Source: Streptomyces misionensis
Lineage (GTDB): Bacteria > Actinomycetota > Actinomycetes > Streptomycetales > Streptomycetaceae
Direction: 5' to 3'
Length of the DNA: 64,000 bases
NCBI RefSeq assembly: GCF_900104815.1
Contig: NZ_FNTD01000004.1
Location: 5,827,001-5,891,000, forward strand
The notes under the pieces are model-generated. The model was given only the letters and a program-made list of their open reading frames with translations. It was not told the origin of the DNA and did no database searches. Below, in pieces: positions 1-9,731 of this stretch (the first letter of the stretch is position 1; every line of letters starts with the position of its first letter). The translations under genes were made by a program, and so were the position numbers.

Positions 1-1222
1 CCTGCTCGCCACCGACTCGGCCTGGACCGAGCGCGGGCGCCCCGTCCCCGCCGACCGCCTCACCCGGCACCTCGCGGGCATCGCGCTGCCCCTGCCCGAC
101 GGCGACACCGCCCTGCCCCTGCACCCCTGGCAGGCCCGCGAGGTACGGCACCGCCCGGCCGTCGCCGCCCTGCTCGACTCGGGACTGCTCAGGGACCTCG
201 GACCGCACGGACCCGCCTGGCACCCCACCTCCTCCGTCCGCACCGTCCACCGCTGCGGCGCCCCCGCGATGCTCAAGCTGTCGCTCGGCCTGCGGATCAC
301 CAACTCCCGCCGGGAGAACCTGCGCAAGGAACTGCGCCGCGGCGTCGAGGTGCACCGGCTGCTGCGCACCGGACTGTCCAGGCAGTGGGCCGCCGCGCAC
401 CCCGGTTTCGACATCGTGCGCGACCCGGCGTGGCTCGCCGTGGACGACCCGGACGGCCGGCCCGTGCCCGGACTGGACGTCGTGATCCGGCACAACCCGT
501 TCACCCCGGCCGACGACGCCGGCTGCCTCGCCGGGCTCGTCTCGCCCCGGCCGCTCGCCGAACCGGCCCCCGGCACCGCGGCCGGCGGGCCTCCGCCGGC
601 CATGCGGTCCCGGCTGTCCGTGCTGGTGGCGCGGCTCGCCGTGCGCACCGGCCGGCCCCCGACCGCCGTCGCCGCCGAGTGGTTCCTGCGCTATCTGGAA
701 CAGGTCGTCCGCCCGGTGTTCTGGCTGGACGCGGAGGCCGGCGTCGCCCTCGAAGCCCACCAGCAGAACACCCTGGTCCTGCTCGACGGCGACGGCTGGC
801 CCGCGGGCGGCCGCTACCGCGACAACCAGGGCTACTACTTCCGCGAGTCCCGGCGCGCCGAACTCGCCGCCCGGCTGCCCGGCATCGGCGAGCACAGCGA
901 CACCTTCGTGGCGGACGAGGTCGCCGACGAACGCCTCGCCTACTACCTCGCCGTCAACAACGTCCTCGGCCTGATCGGCGCCTTCGGCTCCCAGCACCTC
1001 GCCGACGAGCGGCTGCTCCTCGCCGCCTTCCGCCGCTTCCTGGCCGGCCTCGCCACCGGACCCGCGGCCCTGCGCACCCCCGTGCCCGGCCGGCTGCTCG
1101 ACTCGCCCACCCTGCGCTGCAAGGCCAATCTGCTGACGCGGCTGCACGGCATGGACGAACTCGTCGGCCCGGTCGACACCCAGTCCGTCTACGTCACCAT
1201 CGACAACCCCCTGCACCCTTGA
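1..1222 (+). CDS. IucA/IucC family NRPS-independent siderophore synthetase, 3' part
   Basis: The frame is open from base 2 to the stop, so the gene begins upstream of the window; about 406 C-terminal residues are present. The fragment carries the family hallmarks LPLHPWQ (near base 120) and HPTSSVRTV (near base 225), followed by SLGLRITNSRRENL and a C-terminal half rich in the conserved HQQN and RDNQGYYF blocks. NRPS-independent synthetases of this family adenylate citrate or another carboxylic acid and condense it with an amine or alcohol in the cytoplasm to build hydroxamate or citrate siderophores. The acyltransferase gene that follows 31 bases downstream supports a hydroxamate siderophore operon. 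The specific siderophore cannot be told from this part. Confidence 0.9.
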   Translation, partial: LLATDSAWTERGRPVPADRLTRHLAGIALPLPDGDTALPLHPWQAREVRHRPAVAALLDSGLLRDLGPHGPAWHPTSSVRTVHRCGAPAMLKLSLGLRITNSRRENLRKELRRGVEVHRLLRTGLSRQWAAAHPGFDIVRDPAWLAVDDPDGRPVPGLDVVIRHNPFTPADDAGCLAGLVSPRPLAEPAPGTAAGGPPPAMRSRLSVLVARLAVRTGRPPTAVAAEWFLRYLEQVVRPVFWLDAEAGVALEAHQQNTLVLLDGDGWPAGGRYRDNQGYYFRESRRAELAARLPGIGEHSDTFVADEVADERLAYYLAVNNVLGLIGAFGSQHLADERLLLAAFRRFLAGLATGPAALRTPVPGRLLDSPTLRCKANLLTRLHGMDELVGPVDTQSVYVTIDNPLHP

Positions 1223-1253
1223 GCCACTTCGTCAGCGCAGAGCGGAGCGCACC

Positions 1254-1847
1254 GTGTCTCCCACCCTCGCGGCCACCGATCTCCTCGACCGCCTCCACGA
1301 CTGGGGTCCCGTGCACACCCCCGTCGGCGTCTTCCGGTTGACGCCCGTCCTGCTCGACCGGGACCTGCCCCTGGTGCACGGCTGGATGTGCGACCCCGCC
1401 GTCGCCGAGTTCTGGGAACTGGCCGGGCCCCGCCGCCTGACCGAGGAGCACGTGCGGGCCCAACTCGACGGCGAAGGACGCAGCGTGCCCTGCCTGGGCG
1501 TGCTGGACGGCACCCCGATGAGCTACTGGGAGATCTACCGCGCGGACCTGGACCCGCTCGCCCGCCACTGCCCGGTCGGGCCGCACGACACCGGGATCCA
1601 CCTGCTCCTCGGCGGCGCCGGGGACCGGGGCCGGGGACTGGGCTCCGCCCTGCTCCGGGCCGTGGCCGACCTCGTCCTGGACCGGCGGCCGCACTGCGCG
1701 CGGGTCGTGGCGGAACCGGACCTGCGCAACACCCCGTCCGTCGCCGCGTTCCTGCGGGCCGGCTTCCGGTACGCGGCCGAGGCCGACCTGCCCGGCAAGC
1801 GGGCCGCGTTGATGATCAGGGACCGGGAGCTGCGCGATGTGCTGTAG
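1254..1847 (+). CDS. GNAT acyltransferase, siderophore type (IucB/RhbD-like)
   Basis: A 197-residue protein with a GTG start. The acyl-CoA binding signature is seen as RGRGLGSALLRAV around residues 124-136, and the N-terminal WMCDPAVAEFW segment is typical of the IucB/AlcB-like branch that acylates N-hydroxylated amines such as N6-hydroxylysine or hydroxyputrescine. Its position directly behind the IucA/IucC synthetase suggests it makes the hydroxamate arm used by that enzyme. The acyl donor (acetyl-, succinyl- or other CoA) is not determinable here. Confidence 0.85.
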   Translation: MSPTLAATDLLDRLHDWGPVHTPVGVFRLTPVLLDRDLPLVHGWMCDPAVAEFWELAGPRRLTEEHVRAQLDGEGRSVPCLGVLDGTPMSYWEIYRADLDPLARHCPVGPHDTGIHLLLGGAGDRGRGLGSALLRAVADLVLDRRPHCARVVAEPDLRNTPSVAAFLRAGFRYAAEADLPGKRAALMIRDRELRDVL

Positions 1848-1924
1848 CGACACGTGATCGGGGGGTCACCACGGGTGGGAACGGCATCCGTTTGTCGGTG
1901 CCGGGCCGTAGGGTTGGTCGGGCT

Positions 1925-3910
1925 ATGACGAAGCCCTCACTCTCCGAACTCCTGCATGCCGCCGTCACCGCCGTCGGCGGCACGGAGCGCCCCGGCCAGG
2001 TGACCATGGCCGAATCGGTCGCCGAGGCGATCGACGACGGATCCCATCTGCTGGTCCAGGCCGGCACCGGCACCGGAAAGTCGCTGGGCTACCTCGTGCC
2101 CGCGCTCGCGCACGGAGAACGGGTGGTCGTGGCGACGGCCACCCTCGCGCTCCAGCGCCAGCTGGTCGAGCGCGACCTGCCGCGCACCGTGGACGCCCTG
2201 CACCCGCTGCTGCGCCGCCGCCCGGAGTTCGCGATGCTCAAGGGCCGCTCCAACTACCTCTGCCTGCACCGGCTGCACGAGGGCATGCCCCAGGACGAGG
2301 AGGACGGCCTCTTCGACCAGTTCGAGGCCGCCGCGCCCACCAGCAAGCTGGGCCAGGACCTGCTGCGGCTGCGGGACTGGTCGGACGAGACGGAGACCGG
2401 CGACCGCGACGACCTCACCCCGGGCGTCTCGGACCGCGCCTGGGCGCAGGTGTCGGTGTCCTCGCGGGAGTGCCTCGGCGCCACGAAGTGCGCGTACGGC
2501 GCCGAGTGCTTCGCCGAGGCGGCCCGGGAGCGCGCCAAGCTCGCCGAGGTGGTGGTCACCAATCACGCGCTGCTGGCCATCGACGCCATCGAGGGCGCCC
2601 CGGTGCTGCCCCAGCACGAGGTGCTGATCGTGGACGAGGCGCACGAACTGGTCTCCCGGGTCACCGGCGTCGCCACCGGCGAGCTGACCCCGGGCCAGGT
2701 CAACCGTGCCGTGCGCCGCGCCGCGAAACTCGTCAACGAGAAGGCCGCCGACCAGTTGCAGACCGCCGCCGAGGGCTTCGAGCGGCTGATGGAGCTGGCG
2801 CTGCCCGGACGGCTGGAGGAGATCCCGGAGGACCTGGGGTACGCCCTGATGACGCTGCGGGACGCCGCCCGTACGGTGATCTCCGCGATCGGCGCCACCC
2901 GCGACAAGTCGGTCCAGGACGAGGACGCCGTCCGCAAGCAGGCCCTGGCCTCGGTCGAGTCGGTCCACGACGTGGCGGAACGGGTGCTGAACGGCTCCGA
3001 GTGGGACGTCGTCTGGTACGAACGCCACGACCGCTTCGGCGCCTCCCTGCGCGTCGCCCCCATGTCGGTCTCGGGCTTGCTCCGGGAGAAGCTGTTCGCC
3101 GACCGCGCCGTGATCCTCACCTCCGCCACGCTCAAGCTGGGCGGCGACTTCAACGGCGTCGGCGCCTCGCTGGGGCTCGGCCCGGAGGGCATGGAGGGCG
3201 ACGACCTGCCGCAGTGGAAGGGCGTCGACGTCGGCTCGCCGTTCGACTACCGCAAGCAGGGCATCCTGTACGTCGCCAAGCACCTGGCCCGGCCCGCGCG
3301 GGACGGCGAGCGGGGCGACATGCTCGACGAGCTGACGGAGCTGATCCAGGCGGCCGGGGGCCGCACCCTCGGGCTGTTCTCGTCCATGCGGGCGGCCCAG
3401 CTCGCCGCCGAGGAGCTGCGTTCGCGCATTCCCGAGTACCCGATCCTGCTCCAGGGCGAGGAGACGCTCGGCGAGCTGATCAAGAACTTCGCGGCCGACC
3501 CCGGGACCTGTCTGTTCGGCACGCTGTCGCTGTGGCAGGGCGTCGATGTGCCCGGACCCAGCTGCCAGCTGGTCGTCATGGACAAGATCCCGTTCCCGCG
3601 TCCCGACGATCCGCTGATGAGCGCCCGGCAGAAGGCGGTGGAGGACGCGGGCGGCAACGGCTTCATGGCGGTGGCCGCCACGCATGCCGCCCTGCTGATG
3701 GCGCAGGGCGCCGGCCGGCTGGTGCGCGCCTCGGGGGACCGGGGTGTGGTCGCCGTACTGGACCAGCGCCTCGCCACGGCGCGGTACGGCTCCTATCTCA
3801 AGGCCTCGCTGCCGGACTTCTGGTACACCACGGACCGCGACCAGGTGCGCAGGTCGCTCGCGGCGATCGACGCGGCGGCGAAGCAGACGGAGGCCGCGGG
3901 AGCCGAGTGA
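1925..3910 (+). CDS. dinG: ATP-dependent DNA helicase, DinG/YoaA (XPD-like) family
   Basis: A 661-residue superfamily 2 helicase. Walker A is AGTGTGKSLGYL (residues about 45-56) and the DEAH box is VLIVDEAHELV. Between them lie four cysteines (SNYLCLH, then ECLGATKC and ECF) that match the iron-sulfur cluster loop of XPD/DinG helicases. The C-terminal helicase half shows GTLSLWQGVDVPG and GAGRLVRASGDRG. Such enzymes unwind DNA and RNA-DNA structures at damaged or stalled forks. The ATG at 1925 is chosen because the N terminus aligns with the family start; a TAGGGT hexamer 10 bases upstream suggests a leaderless or near-leaderless transcript. It converges with lexA. Confidence 0.9.
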   Translation: MTKPSLSELLHAAVTAVGGTERPGQVTMAESVAEAIDDGSHLLVQAGTGTGKSLGYLVPALAHGERVVVATATLALQRQLVERDLPRTVDALHPLLRRRPEFAMLKGRSNYLCLHRLHEGMPQDEEDGLFDQFEAAAPTSKLGQDLLRLRDWSDETETGDRDDLTPGVSDRAWAQVSVSSRECLGATKCAYGAECFAEAARERAKLAEVVVTNHALLAIDAIEGAPVLPQHEVLIVDEAHELVSRVTGVATGELTPGQVNRAVRRAAKLVNEKAADQLQTAAEGFERLMELALPGRLEEIPEDLGYALMTLRDAARTVISAIGATRDKSVQDEDAVRKQALASVESVHDVAERVLNGSEWDVVWYERHDRFGASLRVAPMSVSGLLREKLFADRAVILTSATLKLGGDFNGVGASLGLGPEGMEGDDLPQWKGVDVGSPFDYRKQGILYVAKHLARPARDGERGDMLDELTELIQAAGGRTLGLFSSMRAAQLAAEELRSRIPEYPILLQGEETLGELIKNFAADPGTCLFGTLSLWQGVDVPGPSCQLVVMDKIPFPRPDDPLMSARQKAVEDAGGNGFMAVAATHAALLMAQGAGRLVRASGDRGVVAVLDQRLATARYGSYLKASLPDFWYTTDRDQVRRSLAAIDAAAKQTEAAGAE

Positions 3911-3935
3911 GCGGGGCCCGCGGCACAAGGCAGGA

Positions 3936-3963
3936 CCCCGGAACCGGCGCAGGGGTTCCGGGG
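3936..3963. terminator. Bidirectional hairpin between dinG and lexA
   Basis: A perfect 10-base-pair stem, CCCCGGAACC with GGTTCCGGGG, encloses an 8-base loop in the gap between two convergent genes. There is no T-tract, as is common for actinomycete terminators. Confidence 0.75.
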
Positions 3964-4004
3964 CCCGGTCAGGGAGGGCGAGCGGGGTCCGCTCGCCGCG
4001 GGCG

Positions 4005-4784
4005 TCACACGCGCCGCAGTACGGCGACCACCTTGCCCAGGATGGTGGCGTCGTCGCCGGGGATGGGCTCGTAGGCCGCGTTGTGCGGGAGGAGCCAGAC
4101 GTGGCCGTCCTCGCGCTTGAAGCGCTTCACGGTGGCCTCGCCGTCGAGCATGGCGGCCACGATGTCGCCGTTCTCGGCGACCGGCTGGCGGCGCACGGTG
4201 ACCCAGTCGCCGTCACAGATCGCCGCCTCGATCATGGAGTCGCCGACGACCTTGAGGACGAACAGCTCGCCGTCGCCGACGAGCTGGCGGGGGAGGGGGA
4301 AGACGTCCTCGACGGACTCCTCCGCGAGGATCGGGCCACCGGCGGCGATCCGGCCGACCAGCGGGACGTACGACGCGGCGGGCTTGCCGCTGGTGTCCGT
4401 GGGCTGCACGGACACGGCCTGGTCGGAGCCGCGCACCTCGTACGCACGCGGGCGGTGCGGGTCGCGGCGCAGGAAGCCCTTGCGCTCCAGTGCCATCAGC
4501 TGGTGTGCCACGGAGGAGGTGCTGGAGAGGCCGACGGCCTGGCCGATCTCCCGCATCGACGGCGGGTAGCCCCGCCGCTGCACCGAGTCCCGGATGACCT
4601 CGATCACCCGGCGCTGCCGGTCCGTGAGCCCCGAGCTGTCGGCCCGGATGCCTGGAGGTCGGCCCGGCAGGGAGCGCTTGTGTCCCTCGGGATTCGCGGC
4701 TTCGTTCATCGCGTGTACCGGCTCGACCCGGCCCTGGGAGCGGTCCTGGGCGGTGATGGTGGCACTGTCTGCGGTGGTGGTCAC
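4005..4784 (-). CDS. lexA: LexA SOS repressor / autoprotease
   Basis: A 259-residue protein with a GTG start giving the N terminus [13 protein letters not shown], which I recognise from streptomycete LexA; a longer in-frame extension to 4853 is possible but would run over the operator region. The winged-helix DNA-binding domain spans about residues 50-115 ([32 protein letters not shown]). The cleavage site AAGG follows GRIA, then the S24 peptidase part with catalytic Ser in [15 protein letters not shown] and Lys in EATVKRF. It represses DNA-damage genes until RecA-stimulated self-cleavage. An SOS box upstream indicates autoregulation. Confidence 0.96.
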   Translation of the reverse strand: MTTTADSATITAQDRSQGRVEPVHAMNEAANPEGHKRSLPGRPPGIRADSSGLTDRQRRVIEVIRDSVQRRGYPPSMREIGQAVGLSSTSSVAHQLMALERKGFLRRDPHRPRAYEVRGSDQAVSVQPTDTSGKPAASYVPLVGRIAAGGPILAEESVEDVFPLPRQLVGDGELFVLKVVGDSMIEAAICDGDWVTVRRQPVAENGDIVAAMLDGEATVKRFKREDGHVWLLPHNAAYEPIPGDDATILGKVVAVLRRV

Positions 4785-4845
4785 GTCGGCCCCTCTCGAT
4801 GGTCTCCCTGCTGGACAACGGTAGTTGCTTTCGAAAGGTTGCGCC

Positions 4846-4857
4846 AAACACACGTTC
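4846..4857 (-). promoter_or_regulatory. LexA (SOS) box of lexA
   Basis: On the minus strand the bases read GAACGTGTGTTT, matching the Gram-positive SOS box form GAAC-N4-GTTC at 7 of 8 defined positions. It sits 62 bases upstream of the lexA start codon, as expected for an autoregulatory operator. Confidence 0.8.
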
Positions 4858-5195
4858 GAGTGAAAAAGAGCGATTCACCTGTTGCGATCGTGTGTTTCGG
4901 TGTATGGGCTGACGCGGCATCGGGCGGGCAAAAGCGTTCTCTGTTGTACGTTGATGGTCTGCCCCGCCGGGGTTGCCGACCTCGTGGGTGCTTCCCCAGT
5001 CTGCCATCCGGAGCCCGGCCCGCCGGGACCAGGGGGCCGTTCTGCGCCGGAGTCCTACGCATCCTCCGTGCGGCGCCCACCGTATCTCCGTAAGCGTCAC
5101 AGCGGTACGGACGCGCGCCCGCGTGTCCTTCCGGCCGCCCTTACGCGGCCGTTCCCGTGCGACACGCGATCCGGCCTCGAAGAATGAGTCGATCC

Positions 5196-5239
5196 CCACA
5201 TGTAGTGGTTGGATGGCTACAGCAGCCCACAAGTTGTGG
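5196..5239 (+). promoter_or_regulatory. Paired NrdR boxes upstream of nrdR-nrdJ
   Basis: Two related palindromes, CCACATGTAGTGG (5196-5208) and CCACAAGTTGTGG (5227-5239), the second perfect about its central G, lie 31 bases apart centre to centre, three helical turns. NrdR is known to bind two such boxes in ribonucleotide reductase promoters. Their position about 110-150 bases upstream of nrdR implies autoregulation of the nrdR-nrdJ unit. Confidence 0.85.
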
Positions 5240-5346
5240 TCCCCCCGGTCCGGGGCGGCTCCACGATCGCCTATGCTTAGGGCTGCTTCGCGGGTCCCGT
5301 GGGACTCGTGAGGCCATCGAGTCTGCTGTGAGGAGGGTTGGAGATC

Positions 5347-5907
5347 ATGCACTGCCCCTTCTGCAGGCACCCCGACAGCCGCGTGGTCGACAGCCGTACG
5401 ACCGACGACGGCACGTCGATCCGCAGGCGCCGCCAGTGCCCCGACTGCTCCCGTCGTTTCACGACCGTGGAGACGTGCTCGCTCATGGTGGTGAAGCGGT
5501 CCGGAGTCACCGAGCCCTTCAGTCGTACGAAGGTCATCAACGGTGTGCGCAAGGCGTGCCAGGGGCGGCCTGTCACCGAGGACGCGCTGGCCCAGCTCGG
5601 CCAGCGGGTCGAGGAGGCGGTGCGGGCCACCGGCAGTGCCGAGCTGACCACCCATGACGTGGGTCTGGCCATACTCGGCCCGTTGCAGGAGCTCGACCTC
5701 GTCGCCTTTCTGCGGTTCGCCTCGGTCTACCGGGCGTTCGACTCGCTCGAGGACTTCGAGGCCGCGATCGCGGAGCTGAGGCAGACGGCGCAGGGTCCCG
5801 CGGCGGACGGGGACGGCGAGACGGACACGGCGGCGGGATGCCGGGAGGACAAGCGCGGGACGGGCGGGGCCGGCCAGGTCCCCGAACCCGCGCACGCCGC
5901 CGACTGA
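5347..5907 (+). CDS. nrdR: Transcriptional repressor NrdR
   Basis: A 186-residue protein that begins MHCPFC. The zinc ribbon is formed by CPFC (residues 3-6) and CPDC (about 31-34), followed by an ATP-cone domain (residues about 45-140, [24 protein letters not shown]). NrdR senses ATP/dATP and represses ribonucleotide reductase genes. The ATG at 5347 is preceded by AGGAGG 10 bases upstream; a TTG at 5338 is not needed. The C-terminal 40 residues are acidic and low-complexity, longer than the usual 150-residue core. It lies immediately upstream of nrdJ. Confidence 0.96.
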   Translation: MHCPFCRHPDSRVVDSRTTDDGTSIRRRRQCPDCSRRFTTVETCSLMVVKRSGVTEPFSRTKVINGVRKACQGRPVTEDALAQLGQRVEEAVRATGSAELTTHDVGLAILGPLQELDLVAFLRFASVYRAFDSLEDFEAAIAELRQTAQGPAADGDGETDTAAGCREDKRGTGGAGQVPEPAHAAD

Positions 5908-6068
5908 GCGGTGCGGAGACCGGGAGAGGGCCCGGACTCCTGCCGCGAGGCGGCGACCAGGACCTGTTGCGGGCGGCAGCTGAGGGTGCCCGCGACACAT
6001 GACAGAACACCGTGCCACGGGAACAAACGGGGCACTTCAGGGCGTTTTTGCCCGTACAGGGAGGCGGC

Positions 6069-8963
6069 ATGACAGAGACGGCGAGCGGTCCGGCACGAGG
6101 TTCCCGCGCCAAGGGCGGCAAGGCGGGAAACAAGGGACTGCACATCGAGCGCATCCACACCACGCCCGGCGTACACCCGTACGACGAGGTCGAGTGGGTG
6201 AGCCGTGACGTCGTCATGACCAACTGGCGCGACGGCTCGGTCAACTTCGAGCAGCGTGGCGTCGAGTTCCCCGAATTCTGGTCGGTGAACGCGGTCAACA
6301 TCGTCACCAGCAAGTACTTCCGGGGCGCCGTCGGCACCCCGCAGCGCGAGACCAGCCTCAAGCAGCTGATCGACCGCATCGTGAAGACGTACCGGAAGGC
6401 CGGCGAGGACCACAAGTACTTCGCCTCGCCCGCCGACGCCGAGATCTTCGAGCACGAGCTGGCCTATGCCCTCCTGCACCAGATCTTCAGCTTCAACAGC
6501 CCCGTGTGGTTCAACGTGGGCACGGCGCAGCCGCAGCAGGTCTCGGCCTGCTTCATCCTGTCCGTCGACGACTCCATGGAGTCGATCCTCGACTGGTACA
6601 AGGAAGAGGGGATGATCTTCAAGGGCGGCTCCGGTGCCGGCCTGAACCTCTCCCGCATCCGCTCCTCCAAGGAGCTGCTGTCCTCCGGCGGCAACGCCTC
6701 CGGCCCGGTCTCCTTCATGCGCGGCGCCGACGCCTCCGCCGGCACCATCAAGTCCGGTGGCGCCACCCGCCGCGCGGCCAAGATGGTCGTGCTCGACGTC
6801 GACCACCCCGACATCGAGGACTTCATCGAGACCAAGGTCAAGGAGGAGGAGAAGATCCGCGTCCTGCGCGACGCGGGCTTCGACATGGACCTGGGCGGGG
6901 ACGACATCACCTCCGTCCAGTACCAGAACGCCAACAACTCGGTCCGGGTGAACGACGAGTTCATGAAGGCGGTCGAGGACGGCGGCAACTTCGGGCTGCG
7001 CGCCCGGATGACCGGTGAGGTCATCGAGGAGGTCGACGCCAAGGCGCTCTTCCGCAAGATCGCCGAGGCCGCCTGGGCCTGCGCCGACCCGGGCATCCAG
7101 TACGACGACACGATCAACAACTGGCACACCTGCCCCGAGTCCGGCCGGATCACCGCGTCGAACCCGTGCAGCGAGTACATGCACCTGGACAACACGTCCT
7201 GCAACCTGGCCTCGCTGAACCTGATGAAGTTCCTCAAGGACGACGGCCAGGGCCACCAGTCCTTCCAGACCGAGCGGTTCCAGAAGGTCGTCGAGCTGGT
7301 CATCACCGCGATGGACATCTCGATCTGCTTCGCGGACTTCCCGACCCAGAAGATCGGCGAGAACACCCGCGCCTTCCGCCAGCTCGGCATCGGCTACGCC
7401 AACCTCGGCGCCCTGCTGATGGCCACCGGTCACGCGTACGACTCCGACGGCGGCCGCGCCCTGGCCGGCGCCATCACCTCCCTGATGACCGGCACGGCCT
7501 ACCGCCGCTCCGCCGAACTGGCCGCGGTCGTCGGCACCTACGACGGCTACGCCCGCAACGCCGACGCCCACAAGCGCGTCATGAAGCAGCACGCCGACGC
7601 CAACGGCACCGCCGTGCGCATGGACGACCTGGACACCCCGGTGTGGGCCGCCGCCACGGAGGCCTGGCAGGACGTGCTGCGCCTCGGCGAGAAGAACGGC
7701 TTCCGCAACTCCCAGGCGTCCGTCCTCGCCCCGACCGGCACCATCGGTCTGGCGATGTCCTGCGACACCACCGGTGTCGAGCCCGACCTCGCGCTGGTGA
7801 AGTTCAAGAAGCTGGTCGGCGGCGGCTCGATGCAGATCGTCAACGGCACCGTCCCGCAGGCCCTGCGCCGCCTGGGCTACCAGGAGGAGCAGATCGAGGC
7901 GATCGTCGCCCACATCGCCGAGAACGGCAATGTGATCGACGCCCCCGGTCTCAAGCAGGAGCACTACGAGGTGTTCGACTGCGCCATGGGCGAGCGCGCC
8001 ATCTCCCCGATGGGCCACGTCCGCATGATGGCCGCGATCCAGCCGTGGATCTCCGGCGCCATCTCCAAGACGGTCAACATGCCGGAGACGGCGACCGTCG
8101 AGGAGGTCGAGGAGATCTACTTCGAGGCGTGGAAGCTCGGCGTCAAGGCGCTCGCGATCTACCGCGACAACTGCAAGGTCGGCCAGCCGCTGTCCGCCAA
8201 GAAGAAGGACGAGAAGGCCGAGATCGCCGAGAAGGCCGAGGACACGATCCGCACGGCGGTCGAGAAGGTCGTCGAGTACCGTCCGGTCCGCAAGCGCCTC
8301 CCGAAGGGTCGTCCCGGCATCACCACGTCCTTCACCGTCGGCGGTGCCGAGGGCTACATGACGGCCAACTCGTACCCGGACGACGGCCTCGGCGAGGTCT
8401 TCCTGAAGATGTCGAAGCAGGGCTCCACCCTCGCCGGCATGATGGACGCCTTCTCCATCGCCGTCTCCGTCGGCCTCCAGTACGGCGTGCCGCTGGAGAC
8501 CTACGTCTCGAAGTTCACCAACATGCGCTTCGAGCCGGCCGGTATGACGGACGACCCGGACGTGCGGATGGCGCAGTCCATCGTGGACTACATCTTCCGC
8601 CGCCTGGCGCTGGACTTTCTGCCCTTCGAGACCCGCTCCGCGCTCGGCATCCACTCCGCCGAGGAGCGCCAGCGTCACCTGGAGACCGGTTCGTACGAGC
8701 CGGCCGACGACGAGGTCGACGTGGAGGGCCTGGCCCAGTCCGCGCCGCGTGCCCAGGAGCTGAAGGCCGTCGCCGCGCCCAAGGCCGAGACCGAGGCGGC
8801 CAAGCCCGCCCCGAAGCAGGCCCACACCAGTGCCGAGCTGGTCGAGATGCAGCTGGGCATCCAGGCCGACGCCCCGCTGTGCTTCTCCTGCGGTACGAAG
8901 ATGCAGCGCGCCGGTTCCTGCTACATCTGCGAGGGCTGCGGCTCCACCAGCGGTTGCAGCTGA
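6069..8963 (+). CDS. nrdJ: Vitamin B12-dependent (class II) ribonucleotide reductase
   Basis: A 964-residue enzyme that reduces ribonucleotides to deoxyribonucleotides using adenosylcobalamin as radical source. Visible family blocks are FNSPVWFNVG, SACFILSVDDSM, GGSGAGLNLSRIRS, NPCSEYMHLDNTSCNL and TGTIGLAMSCDTTG. The C terminus (from CFSCGTKMQ) is a zinc-ribbon-like tail with six cysteines that fits thiol-based re-reduction of the active site. The start at 6069 has GGGAGG seven bases upstream. It follows nrdR by 161 bases and probably shares its NrdR-box promoter. Being oxygen-independent, it serves streptomycetes alongside a class I enzyme that is not in this window. Confidence 0.97.
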   Translation: MTETASGPARGSRAKGGKAGNKGLHIERIHTTPGVHPYDEVEWVSRDVVMTNWRDGSVNFEQRGVEFPEFWSVNAVNIVTSKYFRGAVGTPQRETSLKQLIDRIVKTYRKAGEDHKYFASPADAEIFEHELAYALLHQIFSFNSPVWFNVGTAQPQQVSACFILSVDDSMESILDWYKEEGMIFKGGSGAGLNLSRIRSSKELLSSGGNASGPVSFMRGADASAGTIKSGGATRRAAKMVVLDVDHPDIEDFIETKVKEEEKIRVLRDAGFDMDLGGDDITSVQYQNANNSVRVNDEFMKAVEDGGNFGLRARMTGEVIEEVDAKALFRKIAEAAWACADPGIQYDDTINNWHTCPESGRITASNPCSEYMHLDNTSCNLASLNLMKFLKDDGQGHQSFQTERFQKVVELVITAMDISICFADFPTQKIGENTRAFRQLGIGYANLGALLMATGHAYDSDGGRALAGAITSLMTGTAYRRSAELAAVVGTYDGYARNADAHKRVMKQHADANGTAVRMDDLDTPVWAAATEAWQDVLRLGEKNGFRNSQASVLAPTGTIGLAMSCDTTGVEPDLALVKFKKLVGGGSMQIVNGTVPQALRRLGYQEEQIEAIVAHIAENGNVIDAPGLKQEHYEVFDCAMGERAISPMGHVRMMAAIQPWISGAISKTVNMPETATVEEVEEIYFEAWKLGVKALAIYRDNCKVGQPLSAKKKDEKAEIAEKAEDTIRTAVEKVVEYRPVRKRLPKGRPGITTSFTVGGAEGYMTANSYPDDGLGEVFLKMSKQGSTLAGMMDAFSIAVSVGLQYGVPLETYVSKFTNMRFEPAGMTDDPDVRMAQSIVDYIFRRLALDFLPFETRSALGIHSAEERQRHLETGSYEPADDEVDVEGLAQSAPRAQELKAVAAPKAETEAAKPAPKQAHTSAELVEMQLGIQADAPLCFSCGTKMQRAGSCYICEGCGSTSGCS

Positions 8964-8998
8964 CGGCCTGCCGCTGAGGCGCTGAAACGCTGAAGTGA

Positions 8999-9025
8999 GG
9001 GGCGCCGACCATCGGTCGGCGCCCC
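8999..9025. terminator. Bidirectional terminator between nrdJ and the TerD gene
   Basis: A perfect 12-base-pair stem GGGGCGCCGACC / GGTCGGCGCCCC closes a 3-base loop (ATC) between two convergent genes. Confidence 0.9.
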
Positions 9026-9047
9026 TCATCCGTGCCCGAGGTGTCGT

Positions 9048-9581
9048 TCAGGACTGGTGGGCCCGCCCCATGACATGGGTGAACGTGTCCGGGTCCTCGT
9101 CGAAGCCGTGGACGCCGGGCCGGAAGTTCCACTCGCCCGCCTCGTTGCGCACGAACTCCGCGAGGGTGGCCGCCGTGGCGTCGCGGACCGAGGTGAAGTC
9201 GTCCTCGGACAGCACCGTGTAGCCCTCCCGGACGCGCATGGCCGGGTTCAGCACCTCGCCGAACGTACGGCGCACGGGCTGCTGCTGGATGACGGCGCCC
9301 ACCACCACGCGCGTGTACCGCTCGCTGAGCCGGTCCAGCTCCAGGGTCATGACCTCGTCCCAGCCGAAGCCGCGGCCGTCGGTGCTGTCCCGGTTGAGGA
9401 AGATGGTGCCGTCCGGCGAACGGCTGTCGAAGTGCACCAGATACGCCGGAGCACCGTAGGCGTCGCCCGACTCGAAGGTCGCGGCGATGATGTCGAGATC
9501 GGTGGGCGCCTGTCCGGTGGGACTGGGGTCCCACTTGAGCGCGACCTCGACCTTGTGCAGTCCCTTGCTGAATCCGGTCAC
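9048..9581 (-). CDS. TerD family calcium-binding stress protein
   Basis: A 177-residue protein of the TerD/TerZ family. The N-terminal beta strand KGLHKVEVALKWDPS and the blocks LVHFDSRSPDGTIFLNRD and GYTVLSEDD match TerD domains linked to tellurite and general stress resistance; the acidic loop residues around DSRSPDG fit calcium binding. The GTG at 9581 is chosen because GGAG lies just upstream on the minus strand; longer frames run into unrelated low-complexity sequence. Its neighbours do not define a ter operon, so it is a solitary copy of uncertain role. Confidence 0.85.
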   Translation of the reverse strand: MTGFSKGLHKVEVALKWDPSPTGQAPTDLDIIAATFESGDAYGAPAYLVHFDSRSPDGTIFLNRDSTDGRGFGWDEVMTLELDRLSERYTRVVVGAVIQQQPVRRTFGEVLNPAMRVREGYTVLSEDDFTSVRDATAATLAEFVRNEAGEWNFRPGVHGFDEDPDTFTHVMGRAHQS

Positions 9582-9731
9582 CGGGCCTCCCCTTCCCTGT
9601 GGGCACGTCGTCCCCAACTCCCGTGAGGTCGGGGATGCTTGCCCATCGTGCCATGCACACGGGGGTGTGTGCGCGGGCGAACTCCCGCGGAGCGTGACCG
9701 GCGCCACGTCCGGTGGCCTTACGATGGCGCG

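Larger units (their letters stand above)
4785..5346. other. lexA-nrdR divergent intergenic region
   Basis: This 562-base gap separates the divergent lexA and nrdR genes. It contains the SOS box near the lexA end and two NrdR boxes near the nrdR end. The middle (about 4900-5190) is GC-rich and I see no gene, RNA or strong hairpin in it. A B12 riboswitch was looked for because nrdJ is B12-dependent, but no B12 box was seen. Confidence 0.7.

Noticed and set aside
4785..4853. 23-residue N-terminal extension of LexA
   Set aside because: It would overlap the SOS box region and does not resemble LexA; the GTG at 4784 gives the expected N terminus.
5100..6068. Possible B12 riboswitch for the nrdR-nrdJ unit
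   Set aside because: No B12 box or supporting stems were found; the visible control elements are NrdR boxes.
5727..9029. A 1100-codon open frame on the minus strand opposite nrdJ
   Set aside because: It mirrors the codon-position bias of nrdJ and has no recognisable motif; nrdJ is unmistakable.
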